Source of the DNA: Pseudomonadota bacterium
GTDB taxonomy: Bacteria; Pseudomonadota; Gammaproteobacteria; Burkholderiales; Burkholderiaceae_C
Length of the DNA: 64,000 nucleotides
Reading direction: 5' to 3'
Assembly: GCA_021808445.1 (NCBI GenBank)
Contig: JAKBBP010000002.1
Coordinates: forward strand, 62,001 to 126,000
Numbering within the stretch: the first letter of the stretch is position 1; each line of letters starts with the position of its first letter. The translations under genes were made by a program, and so were the position numbers. The notes beneath the pieces are model-generated. The model ran no database searches. It had not been told where the DNA came from and saw only the letters and a program-made list of their open reading frames with translations. Positions 9,062 to 18,938 of this stretch are shown one piece after another.

Positions 9062-9805
9062 TCAGGATCGGAACAGTCGGGAGTACTGGGTCTCGTGGCG
9101 CGCGCTGAGCACGGCCAGCATGGGGGAAAAGCTTTGCCAGCGGTCGGGGCGGTCGCGCAGCTCCAGCGCCCGTGTCACCGCGGCGGGCAGGTCCTGCGAC
9201 AGGGCGTGCAGCAGGCGCTGGCCGCTGCTCTGGCCCAGGGGCACCCCACGCAACGCGGCCTGCACCTGGTTGTCCAGCCAGGCGAAGCCAAGCGACTGCA
9301 GCATGCGACGCACGTCCAGTCCCAGCGCGCAGGCGCCGAGCGCGAAGCCCACGGGCCAACAGGGCGCCGCGCCCAGCAGCGTGGCCCGTTCCAGCAGCGC
9401 ATGGCCAGGCATCAGACGTGCCAGCCAGTCCAGCATCGAGCGCCCCATCTGCTGGCTCTGCAGGCGCAACTCGGCACTTTCGCGGGTGCTGAGCACCCAG
9501 TTCTGGACCTCGCGCAAGACCTGCAGGTCGGGAGCGAGCCACGCGGCATGGGCACGCGCGGCGGCCGGCAGTTCGGCGCGTGCGAGCACCAGCTGCAACT
9601 GCCCGCGCAACCAGCGCAGCGCGCCGGCCTCGTCGAGCACCACGCCTGCGTCCACCGCCGCTTCCAGGCCCTCGGAGTAGCTGAAGCCGCCGACCGGCAG
9701 CACCGGGGACGACAACCACATCATCGCCAGCTCCGGCGCGGGAAGGCCGTCGGCCGCCGGGAAGGGCTCGGCATCCGGTCCATGCAGAGCCACGCCGCCG
9801 TGCAT
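9062..9805 (-). CDS. ureF: Urease accessory protein UreF
   Basis: A 247-residue UreF homologue, the partner that links UreD to UreG and helps control UreG GTPase activity. Diagnostic segments are [17 protein letters not shown] near the N-terminus, [14 protein letters not shown] in the middle and [12 protein letters not shown]. The C-terminus ends with [14 protein letters not shown], the usual family end. The start at 9805 gives a 40-residue lead before the SSPVLPVGG motif; an in-frame ATG at 9725 (MMWLSSP) would give a more usual short lead, so the true start is uncertain. It begins 4 bp after ureE ends. Confidence 0.92.
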   Translation of the reverse strand: MHGGVALHGPDAEPFPAADGLPAPELAMMWLSSPVLPVGGFSYSEGLEAAVDAGVVLDEAGALRWLRGQLQLVLARAELPAAARAHAAWLAPDLQVLREVQNWVLSTRESAELRLQSQQMGRSMLDWLARLMPGHALLERATLLGAAPCWPVGFALGACALGLDVRRMLQSLGFAWLDNQVQAALRGVPLGQSSGQRLLHALSQDLPAAVTRALELRDRPDRWQSFSPMLAVLSARHETQYSRLFRS

Positions 9806-9809
9806 GGCA

Positions 9810-10415
9810 TCAGCCTCGCAGCCTGGCAGCTTCGGCTGCCTGGGAGGGCAGGGGCCCGCGGACATGCTCGTGGTCGGCTTCGTGCCCGTGGCCGTGCCCG
9901 TGGTCGTGCCCGTGGTCGTGCTCGTGCCCGTGGTCGTGTCCGTGGTCGTGTCCGTGCGATGCGCCGCCGTAGGCGCCAGCCTCGGGCTCGAAGGCGGCCA
10001 GGGTCTCGCTGGTCTGCAGTCCCATGCGCCGCAGCATCTGCGCCAGCACGGGGTCGGGTTCGAGTTGCAGCCAGCCCTTCTCGAGCTGAAGGGCCACATG
10101 GCGGTTGCCCAGATGGTAGGCGGCACGCAGCAGAGCCAGCGCATCGTGCGAGCGCACCTGAAGCACCGGCTGCGCGGCGGCCTGCACGCGCAGCAGCGAG
10201 CCGTCGGCAGCGACCAGCGCGTCCCCGTCGCGCAGCACGCTGCCGCGGGGCAGGAACACCGCCAGCTCCCGGTCCCGGCTGTCACGCGCCGCGAAGCGGC
10301 TGCGCGAACGCATGTCCCAGTCCAGGCACAGCACGGGAGCATGCTCCAGCAGGGTGCGCGCCAGGCCGCGCCCCCCGGGGATGCGTTTGTCGACCACCAG
10401 CCTTGCGTCGTGCAT
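9810..10415 (-). CDS. ureE: Urease accessory nickel metallochaperone UreE with long His-rich tail
   Basis: A 201-residue UreE, the chaperone that stores nickel and passes it to UreG and urease. The N-terminal peptide-binding domain and the C-terminal metal domain (YHLGNRHVALQLE, with the dimer-interface histidine in GNRH) are intact. The tail holds an alternating His/Asp/Gly run (about residues 158-190) with more than a dozen histidines, which should bind several nickel ions. That tail is encoded by a 12-bp tandem DNA repeat. It lies between ureC (5 bp upstream) and ureF (4 bp downstream) and is translationally close to both. Confidence 0.93.
   Translation of the reverse strand: MHDARLVVDKRIPGGRGLARTLLEHAPVLCLDWDMRSRSRFAARDSRDRELAVFLPRGSVLRDGDALVAADGSLLRVQAAAQPVLQVRSHDALALLRAAYHLGNRHVALQLEKGWLQLEPDPVLAQMLRRMGLQTSETLAAFEPEAGAYGGASHGHDHGHDHGHEHDHGHDHGHGHGHEADHEHVRGPLPSQAAEAARLRG
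9880..9957 (-). repeat. Tandem 12-bp repeat encoding the UreE His-rich tail
   Basis: About six degenerate copies of a unit reading CGTGCCCGTGGT or CGTGTCCGTGGT on the plus strand encode Asp-His-Gly-His blocks of UreE. Such a repeat can vary in copy number by slippage without breaking the frame. Confidence 0.8.
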
Positions 10416-10420
10416 GGCGT

Positions 10421-12165
<1,745 letters not shown>

Positions 12166-12169
<4 letters not shown>

Positions 12170-12474
12170 GCCAGATCTCCCATCACCTCGCCGCGAAAGC
12201 CGAACACGCGGCGTCGGCCGGCCAGGGGCACCAGGGACACCGTGCGCTGCTGCCCGGGCTCGAAGCGAACCGCGGTGCCGCTGGCGATGTCCAGGCGCAT
12301 GCCGCGCGCCGCGCCGCGGTCGAAGCGCAGCGCCGGGTTGGTCTCGGCGAAGTGGTAGTGCGAGCCGACCTGGATGGGGCGGTCGCCGGCGTTGTGCACG
12401 ATCACCTGCAGGCGGGGGCGGCCGGGGTTGAGCTGAAGCTCGCCGTCGGCGCAGAGGACTTCTCCGGGGTACAT
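12166..12474 (-). CDS. ureB: Urease beta subunit
   Basis: A 102-residue structural subunit of urease. It carries the family motifs [12 protein letters not shown] at the N-terminus, [14 protein letters not shown] in the middle and [11 protein letters not shown] near the end. The start at 12474 is supported by GGAGG about 7 nt upstream; an in-frame extension of 13 residues is not needed. ureA lies 45 bp upstream, and the stop codon overlaps the ureC start by 4 bp. Having ureA and ureB as separate genes, rather than fused, is the usual proteobacterial form. Confidence 0.95.
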
Positions 12475-12519
12475 GCTGGGGCCTCCTCGGGCTCGGGAGA
12501 TGGGTTCAGGCAATGGGGT

Positions 12520-12822
<303 letters not shown>

Positions 12823-12865
12823 GGTCGGGCTTCTCCGGGCAGGCAATGCGGGGTGGGTGCACCGT

Positions 12866-12881
12866 GGCAAGAACCGTACCT
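12866..12881 (-). promoter_or_regulatory. Candidate sigma-54 promoter for ureABCEFG
   Basis: Reading leftward, AGGTACG-N4-TTGCC has the GG-N10-GC spacing of sigma-54 promoters and matches the TGGCACG-N4-TTGCW consensus at 9 of 12 positions. The predicted start, near 12855, lies about 33 bp before the ureA ATG. Confidence 0.55.
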
Positions 12882-12956
12882 GCCTGTCTGGTGCACGGTG
12901 TGGGGGAGCCCGCACCCGCATCGGGCGCAGGCGGATTGCGCGCCGCGGTGCGCAGG

Positions 12957-12973
12957 CGCACGAACGCGGTGCA
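12957..12973. promoter_or_regulatory. NtrC-like enhancer site between the two sigma-54 promoters
   Basis: CGCACGA-ACG-CGGTGCA matches the enteric NtrC consensus TGCACCA-N3-TGGTGCA at 11 of 14 specified bases. It lies about 100-120 bp upstream of the predicted ureA transcript start and about 155-170 bp upstream of the predicted urtA start, a usual distance for NtrC enhancers. Confidence 0.5.
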
Positions 12974-13100
12974 TGCATTTCCCGCGTGCCCAGCGCCGGT
13001 GCGCCCGGCGGCGCCCGCGCGAAATCCTCGCGCGGGCGCATCGCGCGCGCGTCGCGCGCTCGTCCAGTCCGGCGCGCCGGTCGCCCTCGCGGGCAGAGCG

Positions 13101-13116
13101 TGGCACGGGACTTGCA
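13101..13116 (+). promoter_or_regulatory. Sigma-54 promoter for urtABCDE
   Basis: TGGCACG-GGAC-TTGCA is a full match to the sigma-54 consensus TGGCACG-N4-TTGCW, with GG and GC 12 bp apart. The transcript would start near 13127, about 32 bp before the urtA ATG. Urea transport genes are often activated by NtrC under nitrogen limitation. Confidence 0.8.
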
Positions 13117-13158
13117 AAAAGCCCTGCATCCCTGACCCCCTTGAAGAGGATGACCAGC

Positions 13159-14400
13159 ATGGACCGTCGCAATGCCATCAAGACCCTGGGCGCCGCAGCC
13201 GCCACCGTCGCGGCCAGCAGCCTGCCCTTTCCCGCGATCGCCGCGCGCAAGTCGCCGATCAAGGTCGGCATCCTGCATTCCCTGTCCGGAACCATGGCGA
13301 TCTCGGAGACCGCGCTGAAGGACGTGGACCTGATGACCATCGCCGAGATCAATGCCGCCGGCGGCGTGGACGGGCACCCCATCGAACCCGTGGTGGTGGA
13401 CCCGGCCTCGAACTGGCCGCTGTTTGCCGAGAAGGCGCGGCAACTGATCTCCCAGGACAAGGTGGCGGCCATCTTCGGCTGCTGGACTTCGGTGTCGCGC
13501 AAGTCGGTGCTGCCGGTGCTCGACGAGCTCAACGGGCTGCTGTTCTACCCGGTGCAGTTCGAAGGCCAGGAGCAGGATCCGCATGTGGTGTACACGGGAG
13601 CCGCGCCCAATCAGCAGGCCATTCCCGCCACCGAGTACCTGATGAGCCAGGACGGGGGTGGAGCCAAGCGCTTTTTCCTGCTCGGCACCGATTACGTGTA
13701 TCCGCGCACCACCAATGCCATCCTCCGCGGATTCCTGCATTCCAAGGGGGTCAAGGACAGCGACATCGCCGAGGTCTACACACCCTTCGGCTTCAGCAAC
13801 TATCAGAACATCGTTGCCCAGATCAAGAAATTCGCCTCTGCGGGGCCGACCTGCGTGATCTCGACCATCAACGGCGATTCCAACGTTCCCTTCTACAAGG
13901 AACTCGGCAACCAGGGCATCAAGGCCACCGACATCCCCGTCGTGGGCTTCTCCGTGGCCGAGCAGGAACTGGCGGGCATCGACTGCAAGCCCCTGGTGGG
14001 CCAGCTCACGGCGTGGAACTACTACGAATCGCTGAAGAACCCGATGAACGACAAGTTCGTCAAGTCCTGGAAGTCCTGGGTGAAGGCCAAGGGCTTGAAG
14101 GACTACCCGGTCACCGACGATCCGATGGAGGCGTCGTATATCGGCCTGCACATGTGGAAGCAGGCGGTGGAAAAAGCCAAATCCACGAAGGTCGACGCGG
14201 TGCGCAAGGCCCTGGTGGGCCAGAAGTTCTCGGCGCCCGACGGCTACACCGTCGAGGTCCTGGAGAACCAGTACCTGAGCAAGCCGGTGCTGATCGGCCA
14301 GGTGCGTGCCGATGGCCAGTTCGACGTGGTGTGGAAGTCCAAGGGCCTGGTCGCCGGCGAGTCCTGGAGCCCCTACATCCCCAAGCCCAAGAACGCCTGA
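13159..14400 (+). CDS. urtA: Urea ABC transporter, substrate-binding protein
   Basis: A 413-residue periplasmic binding protein that captures urea for UrtBCDE. The N-terminus [19 protein letters not shown] has paired arginines and a hydrophobic run ending at AIAARK, consistent with a signal peptide, possibly Tat-dependent. The mature part begins with [17 protein letters not shown] and contains the UrtA-type segments [15 protein letters not shown] and [14 protein letters not shown]. The ATG at 13159 is preferred over one 9 bp upstream because GAGGA lies 8 nt before it. It is the first gene of urtABCDE, behind a sigma-54 promoter match. The similar amide-binding FmdD family is excluded by the urt gene order. 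Confidence 0.93.
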   Translation: MDRRNAIKTLGAAAATVAASSLPFPAIAARKSPIKVGILHSLSGTMAISETALKDVDLMTIAEINAAGGVDGHPIEPVVVDPASNWPLFAEKARQLISQDKVAAIFGCWTSVSRKSVLPVLDELNGLLFYPVQFEGQEQDPHVVYTGAAPNQQAIPATEYLMSQDGGGAKRFFLLGTDYVYPRTTNAILRGFLHSKGVKDSDIAEVYTPFGFSNYQNIVAQIKKFASAGPTCVISTINGDSNVPFYKELGNQGIKATDIPVVGFSVAEQELAGIDCKPLVGQLTAWNYYESLKNPMNDKFVKSWKSWVKAKGLKDYPVTDDPMEASYIGLHMWKQAVEKAKSTKVDAVRKALVGQKFSAPDGYTVEVLENQYLSKPVLIGQVRADGQFDVVWKSKGLVAGESWSPYIPKPKNA

Positions 14401-14441
14401 GCCTGCATCCCTTCCGTCCGTTGCCGCCCGAGCCCCACGCC

Positions 14442-16067
14442 ATGCTCCATCCCGCCCACGCCGTGCGCCTGCTCCGCAGGCTCCTGCCCTGGCTGCTGGT
14501 CCTCGGCCTGGGGCAGTGGCGTCCGGCGCTGGCGCTGGATGCGCAGCAGGCGCTGGCGCTGAGCCAGGGCGATACGTCGGCGCGCCTGGACGCGCTGCAC
14601 CGAGCGCTGCGCCAGCCCGACGCCCGGCTCGCAGCCTTTCTCGGCGCCTTGCTGGACAACCGGGTACAAGTCGACGGCAACAGGGTGGAGGTGCAACAGC
14701 AGGGGCGATGGGTGGATGCGGCCAGCGGCGCGGCGCTCAGCCCGGGGCCCGACGCGCAGCCGGTGGTGAACAACAACTACCTGCGCAAGCAGTTGCTGGC
14801 AGCGCGCGCCGCGCTGCAGCTGTTGTCGCCCCGGCGCTCGGAGCGCTTGCAGGCGGTGCAGCGCCTCGAGGCAGATCCCGAGTCCCTTGACGCCGCGCTG
14901 GTGCGCCAGGCGCTGAAGCACGAGACCGACCCGGTCATCCGCCAGCGCCTGCGCCTGCTGGTGGCCGCGGCGCGCCTGCGTGACGGCGACGCGGCGCAGC
15001 GCCTGGCCGCGGCCGGCGAGCTGGCCTCCAGCGACTATCCGGCGGTGCGCGCGCTGCTGCTGTCGCGCTTGCAGCGAAACGGCGATGCCTGGGTGGAGCC
15101 GGATGCCGCCGTGCGCCAGCGCGTGCAGGCCTCGCTGCAGGCCATGGATGCGCGCCTGGCCTGGGGCCGACGTGTGGGCATGCTGTTTTCCGGCATCAGC
15201 CTGGGAAGCATCCTGCTGCTGGCCGCGCTGGGACTGGCCGTGACCTACGGCCTGATGGGCGTGATCAACATGGCGCAGGGCGAGTTCATCATGCTCGGGG
15301 CTTACGCCACCTATGGGGTGCAGGGCTTGTTCCAGGCCTACCTTCCGGCCTGGCAGAACTACGCCCTGGTGCTTGCCGTGCCCTGTTCCTTCCTGGTGGC
15401 GGGGGGCGTCGGCGTGGTGGCCGAGCGGGTGGTGATCCGCCGTCTCTACGGGCGCCCCCTGGAGACGCTGCTGGCAACCTGGGGCATCAGCCTGCTGCTG
15501 ATCCAGGCCGTACGCAGCATGTTCGGCCCCCAGAACGTGCAGGTGGACAACCCGCCGTGGATGTCGGGCGGCCTGCACCTGATGGCCAATCTCATCCTCC
15601 CCTACAACCGCATGGTCATCCTGGGGTTCACGGCCTGCGTGCTGCTGGCCATGGCCCTGTTGATCGGGCGCACGCGCCTGGGCCTGTTCGTGCGCGCCGT
15701 GACCCAGAACCGGCCGATGGCGGCCTGCGTGGGCGTGCGCACGGCGCGCGTGGACTGGCTGGCCTTCGGGCTGGGCACGGGCATCGCCGGACTGGCCGGC
15801 TGCGCGCTCAGCCAGGTGGGCAACGTCAGCCCGGAGATGGGAACCCAGTACATCGTGGACTGCTTCATGGTGGTGGTTCTGGGCGGGGTCGGCCAGCTCG
15901 GTGGAACCGTGGTGGCGGCCCTGGGCCTCGGAGTGGTCAACACCCTGCTGGAGGGCGTGGCCGGCGCGGTGCTGGCCAAGATCGCCGTGCTGGGCGTGAT
16001 CATCCTGTTCATCCAGAAGCGACCCCAGGGTCTGTTCGCGCTGAAGGGTCGCCATGTCGAGGGTTGA
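14442..16067 (+). CDS. urtB: Urea ABC transporter, permease UrtB
   Basis: A 541-residue permease. Residues 1-35 form a signal-like segment, followed by about 200 residues of helical periplasmic domain, which is the hallmark of UrtB compared with LivH. The membrane domain begins near residue 245 with [20 protein letters not shown] and includes [17 protein letters not shown], the typical LivH/UrtB motif, and [13 protein letters not shown] near the end. It forms the channel with UrtC. The start at 14442 is the only one that gives a clean signal sequence; the frame is open far upstream but inside urtA. It overlaps the candidate urtC start by 14 bp. Confidence 0.93.
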   Translation: MLHPAHAVRLLRRLLPWLLVLGLGQWRPALALDAQQALALSQGDTSARLDALHRALRQPDARLAAFLGALLDNRVQVDGNRVEVQQQGRWVDAASGAALSPGPDAQPVVNNNYLRKQLLAARAALQLLSPRRSERLQAVQRLEADPESLDAALVRQALKHETDPVIRQRLRLLVAAARLRDGDAAQRLAAAGELASSDYPAVRALLLSRLQRNGDAWVEPDAAVRQRVQASLQAMDARLAWGRRVGMLFSGISLGSILLLAALGLAVTYGLMGVINMAQGEFIMLGAYATYGVQGLFQAYLPAWQNYALVLAVPCSFLVAGGVGVVAERVVIRRLYGRPLETLLATWGISLLLIQAVRSMFGPQNVQVDNPPWMSGGLHLMANLILPYNRMVILGFTACVLLAMALLIGRTRLGLFVRAVTQNRPMAACVGVRTARVDWLAFGLGTGIAGLAGCALSQVGNVSPEMGTQYIVDCFMVVVLGGVGQLGGTVVAALGLGVVNTLLEGVAGAVLAKIAVLGVIILFIQKRPQGLFALKGRHVEG

Positions 16068-17289
16068 GCGCATGGCATCGAGTACGCCGGGCCTGGATGC
16101 CCGCGGCAGCGCAGCCGCGGTGGATGCGGGTGCCACCGCGGGTGCCACTGCGGGTGCCACTGCGGGTGCCACTGCGGGCGCCGAGGTTCCGCCGGCTCTC
16201 GCCGCGGCCCGCGGGACGGGCACCGGGCTGCTGCCCGGGTGGGGATGGACCTTGCTGGCCTTGTTCGTGCTGGCCAGTTGCGTGCTGGTGCCCTGGCTGG
16301 CGCTGGGCGTGCCGCGGGCCAGCGCCTGGCATCTGTCGTCCTACTGGGTGGGCCTGGCGGGCAAGATCCTCTGCTACGCGATGGTCGCGCTGGCCATGGA
16401 CCTGGTCTGGGGCTACGGCGGCATCCTGTCGCTGGGCCACGGGCTGTTCTTCGCCCTGGGTGGCTACGCCATGGGCATGTACCTGAACCGGGCCATGAAC
16501 GCGGCCAGCGGCACCCTGCCGGATTTCATGCAGTTCATGCAGTGGACCCGATTCCCCTGGTACTGGGCGGGGACCGGGCATTTCGCCTATGCCCTGTTCC
16601 TCGCGCTGGCCGTGCCGGGACTGCTGGCCTTCGTGTTCGGCTTCTTCGCCTTTCGATCCCGGATCCGGGGCGTGTACTTTTCCATCATCACCCAGGCGCT
16701 GACCTACGCGGCCATGCTGCTGTTCTTCCGCAACGAGACGGGCTTCGGCGGCAACAACGGCCTGACCGACTTCAAGGTGCTGCTGGGCTGGCCCGTGGGC
16801 ACCGCGGGCATGACGGTGGCGCTGTTCGCCGCCACCAGCCTGTGCCTGGTGCTGTGTTTCCTGTTGCTGCGCTGGCTGGTGAGCGGACGCTTCGGGCGCC
16901 TGCTGCGAGCCATTCGAGACGCCGAGAGCCGGGTGATGTTCTGTGGCTACGAGCCCCTGTGGTTCAAGCTGTTCGCGTGGACCGTATCGGCCATGGTCTG
17001 CGGTCTGGCCGGCGCGCTGTACGCGCCTCAGGTGGGCATCATCAACCCTGGCGAGATGTCGCCCGCCAATTCCATCGAGATCGCCGTGTGGGCCGCGGTC
17101 GGCGGGCGCGGCACCCTGGTGGGGCCGATGCTCGGCGCGGTGCTGGTCAACGCCGCCAAGAGCTGGCTGACCGTGGCCTTCCCCCAGTTCTGGCTGTACC
17201 TGCTGGGAGCCCTGTTCGTCGGGGTCACGCTGCTTGCCCCCGGGGGCATCGCCGGACTGCTGATGGCCTGGAGGCGCCGCCGTGGCTGA
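16054..17289 (+). CDS. urtC: Urea ABC transporter, permease UrtC
   Basis: A 411-residue permease of the LivM/UrtC family, the partner of UrtB. The core begins near residue 95 with YWVGLAGKILCYAMVALA and contains DLVWGYGGILSLGHGLFFAL and the EAA-like cytoplasmic loop AIRDAESRVMFCGYE. The first 80 residues are a low-complexity extension holding four to five AGAT repeats encoded by a 12-bp DNA repeat. The start could also be the ATG at 16072, which has GAGG 10 nt upstream. It overlaps the GTG of urtD by 8 bp, so the operon is translationally tight. Confidence 0.92.
   Translation: MSRVERMASSTPGLDARGSAAAVDAGATAGATAGATAGATAGAEVPPALAAARGTGTGLLPGWGWTLLALFVLASCVLVPWLALGVPRASAWHLSSYWVGLAGKILCYAMVALAMDLVWGYGGILSLGHGLFFALGGYAMGMYLNRAMNAASGTLPDFMQFMQWTRFPWYWAGTGHFAYALFLALAVPGLLAFVFGFFAFRSRIRGVYFSIITQALTYAAMLLFFRNETGFGGNNGLTDFKVLLGWPVGTAGMTVALFAATSLCLVLCFLLLRWLVSGRFGRLLRAIRDAESRVMFCGYEPLWFKLFAWTVSAMVCGLAGALYAPQVGIINPGEMSPANSIEIAVWAAVGGRGTLVGPMLGAVLVNAAKSWLTVAFPQFWLYLLGALFVGVTLLAPGGIAGLLMAWRRRRG
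16126..16182 (+). repeat. Tandem 12-bp repeat in the urtC N-terminal extension
   Basis: Four full copies of GCGGGTGCCACT (the first ends ACC) and a partial fifth, in frame, encode Ala-Gly-Ala-Thr units in a region outside the permease core. Copy number could change without frameshift. Confidence 0.85.
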
Positions 17290-18178
17290 CATCGCTCCCC
17301 GCGGCCGTGCCTCCCCGGGCGGTTCCAGCCAAGCGGCCTCGGACCTGGACTGGCGCGAGGTGGTGTTCCGCCAGGCTCCCGAGGCGGGCGAGGCCACCGG
17401 CGGCCTCGCCCGCATGCGCCCGCCCGGCGTGGACTTCAGCCACGGAGTGGCGCTGTACCTGGAGGACATCAGCGTGAGCTTCGATGGTTTTCGCGCGCTG
17501 AACCGGCTGAGCCTGTCCATCGACGTGGGCGAACTGCGCTGCATCATCGGCCCCAATGGCGCGGGAAAGACCACCATGATGGATGTGATCACCGGCAAGA
17601 CCCGCCCCGACGCCGGCCAGGCCTGGTTCGGCCAGACCATGGATCTGCTGCGCCTGCGCGAGGCCGAGGTGGTGGCCGCGGGCATCGGGCGCAAGTTCCA
17701 GAAGCCCACGGTGTTCGAGAACCTCAGCGTGCTGGACAACCTGGAACTGGCGATGAAGTCGGCCAAGCGCGTGCGCGATGCGCTGTGGGCACGGCTGAGC
17801 GCGCAACAGCGCCTGCGCATGCAGGAAGTGCTCGAGACCATCGGCCTGCAGGAGCATGCGAGACGACTCGCGGGGGAACTCTCCCACGGCCAGAAGCAGT
17901 GGCTGGAGATCGGCATGCTGCTCATGCTCGAGCCCCGGCTGCTGCTGCTGGACGAACCCGTGGCGGGCATGACCGATGCGGAGACCGAGCGCACCGCCGA
18001 GCTCCTGCTGTCGCTGGCCGGGCGGCACACTTTGATGGTGGTGGAGCACGACATGGAGTTCGTGCGCGCCATCGCACGCCGGGTCACCGTGCTGCACGAG
18101 GGCAGCGTGCTGGCCGAGGGCAGCCTGGAGGACGTGCAGGCCGACGAGCGCGTGGTCGAGGTCTACCTCGGCCGCTAG
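17282..18178 (+). CDS. urtD: Urea ABC transporter, ATPase UrtD
   Basis: A 298-residue ATP-binding protein of the LivG type. Walker A is IGPNGAGKTTMMD; the Q-loop region is GRKFQKPTVFENL; the signature is LSHGQKQWLEIG; Walker B is LLLLDEPVAGM, followed by the H-loop VEHDMEFV. SHGQKQW is the signature form characteristic of UrtD. The first 55 residues precede the ABC domain and are poorly conserved. A GTG start at 17282 overlaps the urtC stop by 8 bp; later in-frame starts inside the extension cannot be excluded. Confidence 0.93.
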   Translation: MADIAPRGRASPGGSSQAASDLDWREVVFRQAPEAGEATGGLARMRPPGVDFSHGVALYLEDISVSFDGFRALNRLSLSIDVGELRCIIGPNGAGKTTMMDVITGKTRPDAGQAWFGQTMDLLRLREAEVVAAGIGRKFQKPTVFENLSVLDNLELAMKSAKRVRDALWARLSAQQRLRMQEVLETIGLQEHARRLAGELSHGQKQWLEIGMLLMLEPRLLLLDEPVAGMTDAETERTAELLLSLAGRHTLMVVEHDMEFVRAIARRVTVLHEGSVLAEGSLEDVQADERVVEVYLGR

Positions 18179-18241
18179 CCAACGACCTGCCCGGGCCCTG
18201 TCCCCACCCCGCCACGCCACGCCACGCCCGAGGCCCTGACC

Positions 18242-18934
18242 ATGCTGAGCATGCAATCCATCGACCAGTTCTACGGCGGCAGCCACATCCTGCGGGGGCT
18301 CAGCCTGCAGGTGGGGCGTGGCCGGGTGCTGGCGCTGCTGGGGCGCAATGGAGTGGGCAAGACCACGCTGCTGAAATCGCTGATGGGCCTGGTGCCCATT
18401 CGCGCCGGCAGCATCGAGCTCGACGGCACGCGCATCGACAGACTCTCGCCCGACGCGCGTGCGCGCCTGGGCATCGGCTACGTGCCGCAGGGGCGGGAGA
18501 TCTTCGCGCGCCTGAGCGTGCTCGACAATCTGCGCATGGGCCTGGCCGGGCTGCCCGGGCGACCGGAGATTCCCGCCGAGCTCTTCGATCTGTTTCCGGT
18601 GCTGCGCCAGATGCTCGGTCGGCGCGGCGGGGACCTCTCGGGGGGCCAGCAGCAGCAGCTGGCCATCGCGCGAGCCCTGGCGTCGCGCCCGAAGCTGCTG
18701 GTGCTCGATGAGCCCACCGAGGGCATCCAGCCCTCGATCATCCAGGACATCGAGCGCGTGATCCGTCTGCTCGCCGCGCGCGGCGACATGGCCATCCTGC
18801 TGGTCGAGCAATATGTCGATTTCGCCCGAGCGCTGGCGGATGACTACTGCGTGATGTCGCGCGGCGAGATCGTGCGCTCGGGGCGGGGCGAGGACATGGA
18901 AGCGGACGGCGTGCGCGGGCTGATCGCGGTGTAG
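18242..18934 (+). CDS. urtE: Urea ABC transporter, ATPase UrtE
   Basis: A 230-residue ATP-binding protein of the LivF type and the last gene of urtABCDE. Visible motifs are Walker A LLGRNGVGKTTLLKSL, GYVPQGREIFARLSVLDNLRMG, the signature DLSGGQQQQLAIARALA, Walker B LLVLDEPTEGIQPSII and the H-loop LVEQYVDFA. MLSMQSIDQFYGGSHILRGL is the typical UrtE start. The ATG has GAGG about 9 nt upstream. A 63-bp spacer with CACGC repeats separates it from urtD. Its stop lies only 4 bp from the stop of the convergent regulator gene, so no terminator fits between them. Confidence 0.94.
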   Translation: MLSMQSIDQFYGGSHILRGLSLQVGRGRVLALLGRNGVGKTTLLKSLMGLVPIRAGSIELDGTRIDRLSPDARARLGIGYVPQGREIFARLSVLDNLRMGLAGLPGRPEIPAELFDLFPVLRQMLGRRGGDLSGGQQQQLAIARALASRPKLLVLDEPTEGIQPSIIQDIERVIRLLAARGDMAILLVEQYVDFARALADDYCVMSRGEIVRSGRGEDMEADGVRGLIAV

Positions 18935-18938
18935 GCGC

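Larger units (their letters stand above)
12823..13158. other. Shared control region between ureABCEFG and urtABCDE
   Basis: These 336 bp hold no convincing gene. They contain a leftward sigma-54 promoter match, a rightward sigma-54 promoter match, an NtrC-like palindrome between them, and an inverted pair TGCACC (12858-12863) and GGTGCA (12890-12895). The middle part (about 12990-13090) is a very GC-rich alternating CG stretch in which I see no clear motif. Confidence 0.7.

Noticed and set aside
9880-9957. Repeat array that might suggest CRISPR
   Set aside because: The copies are contiguous 12-bp units without spacers and lie in frame in ureE; they encode His-Asp-Gly residues.
12858-12895. 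TGCACC-N26-GGTGCA as a second NtrC site
   Set aside because: The half-sites are too far apart (26 bp instead of 5) and lie in the leftward promoter; only the 12957-12973 site has normal spacing.
16126-16182. Tandem repeat as a possible regulatory iteron
   Set aside because: It lies inside the urtC reading frame with an Ala-Gly-Ala-Thr translation, so a coding explanation is enough.
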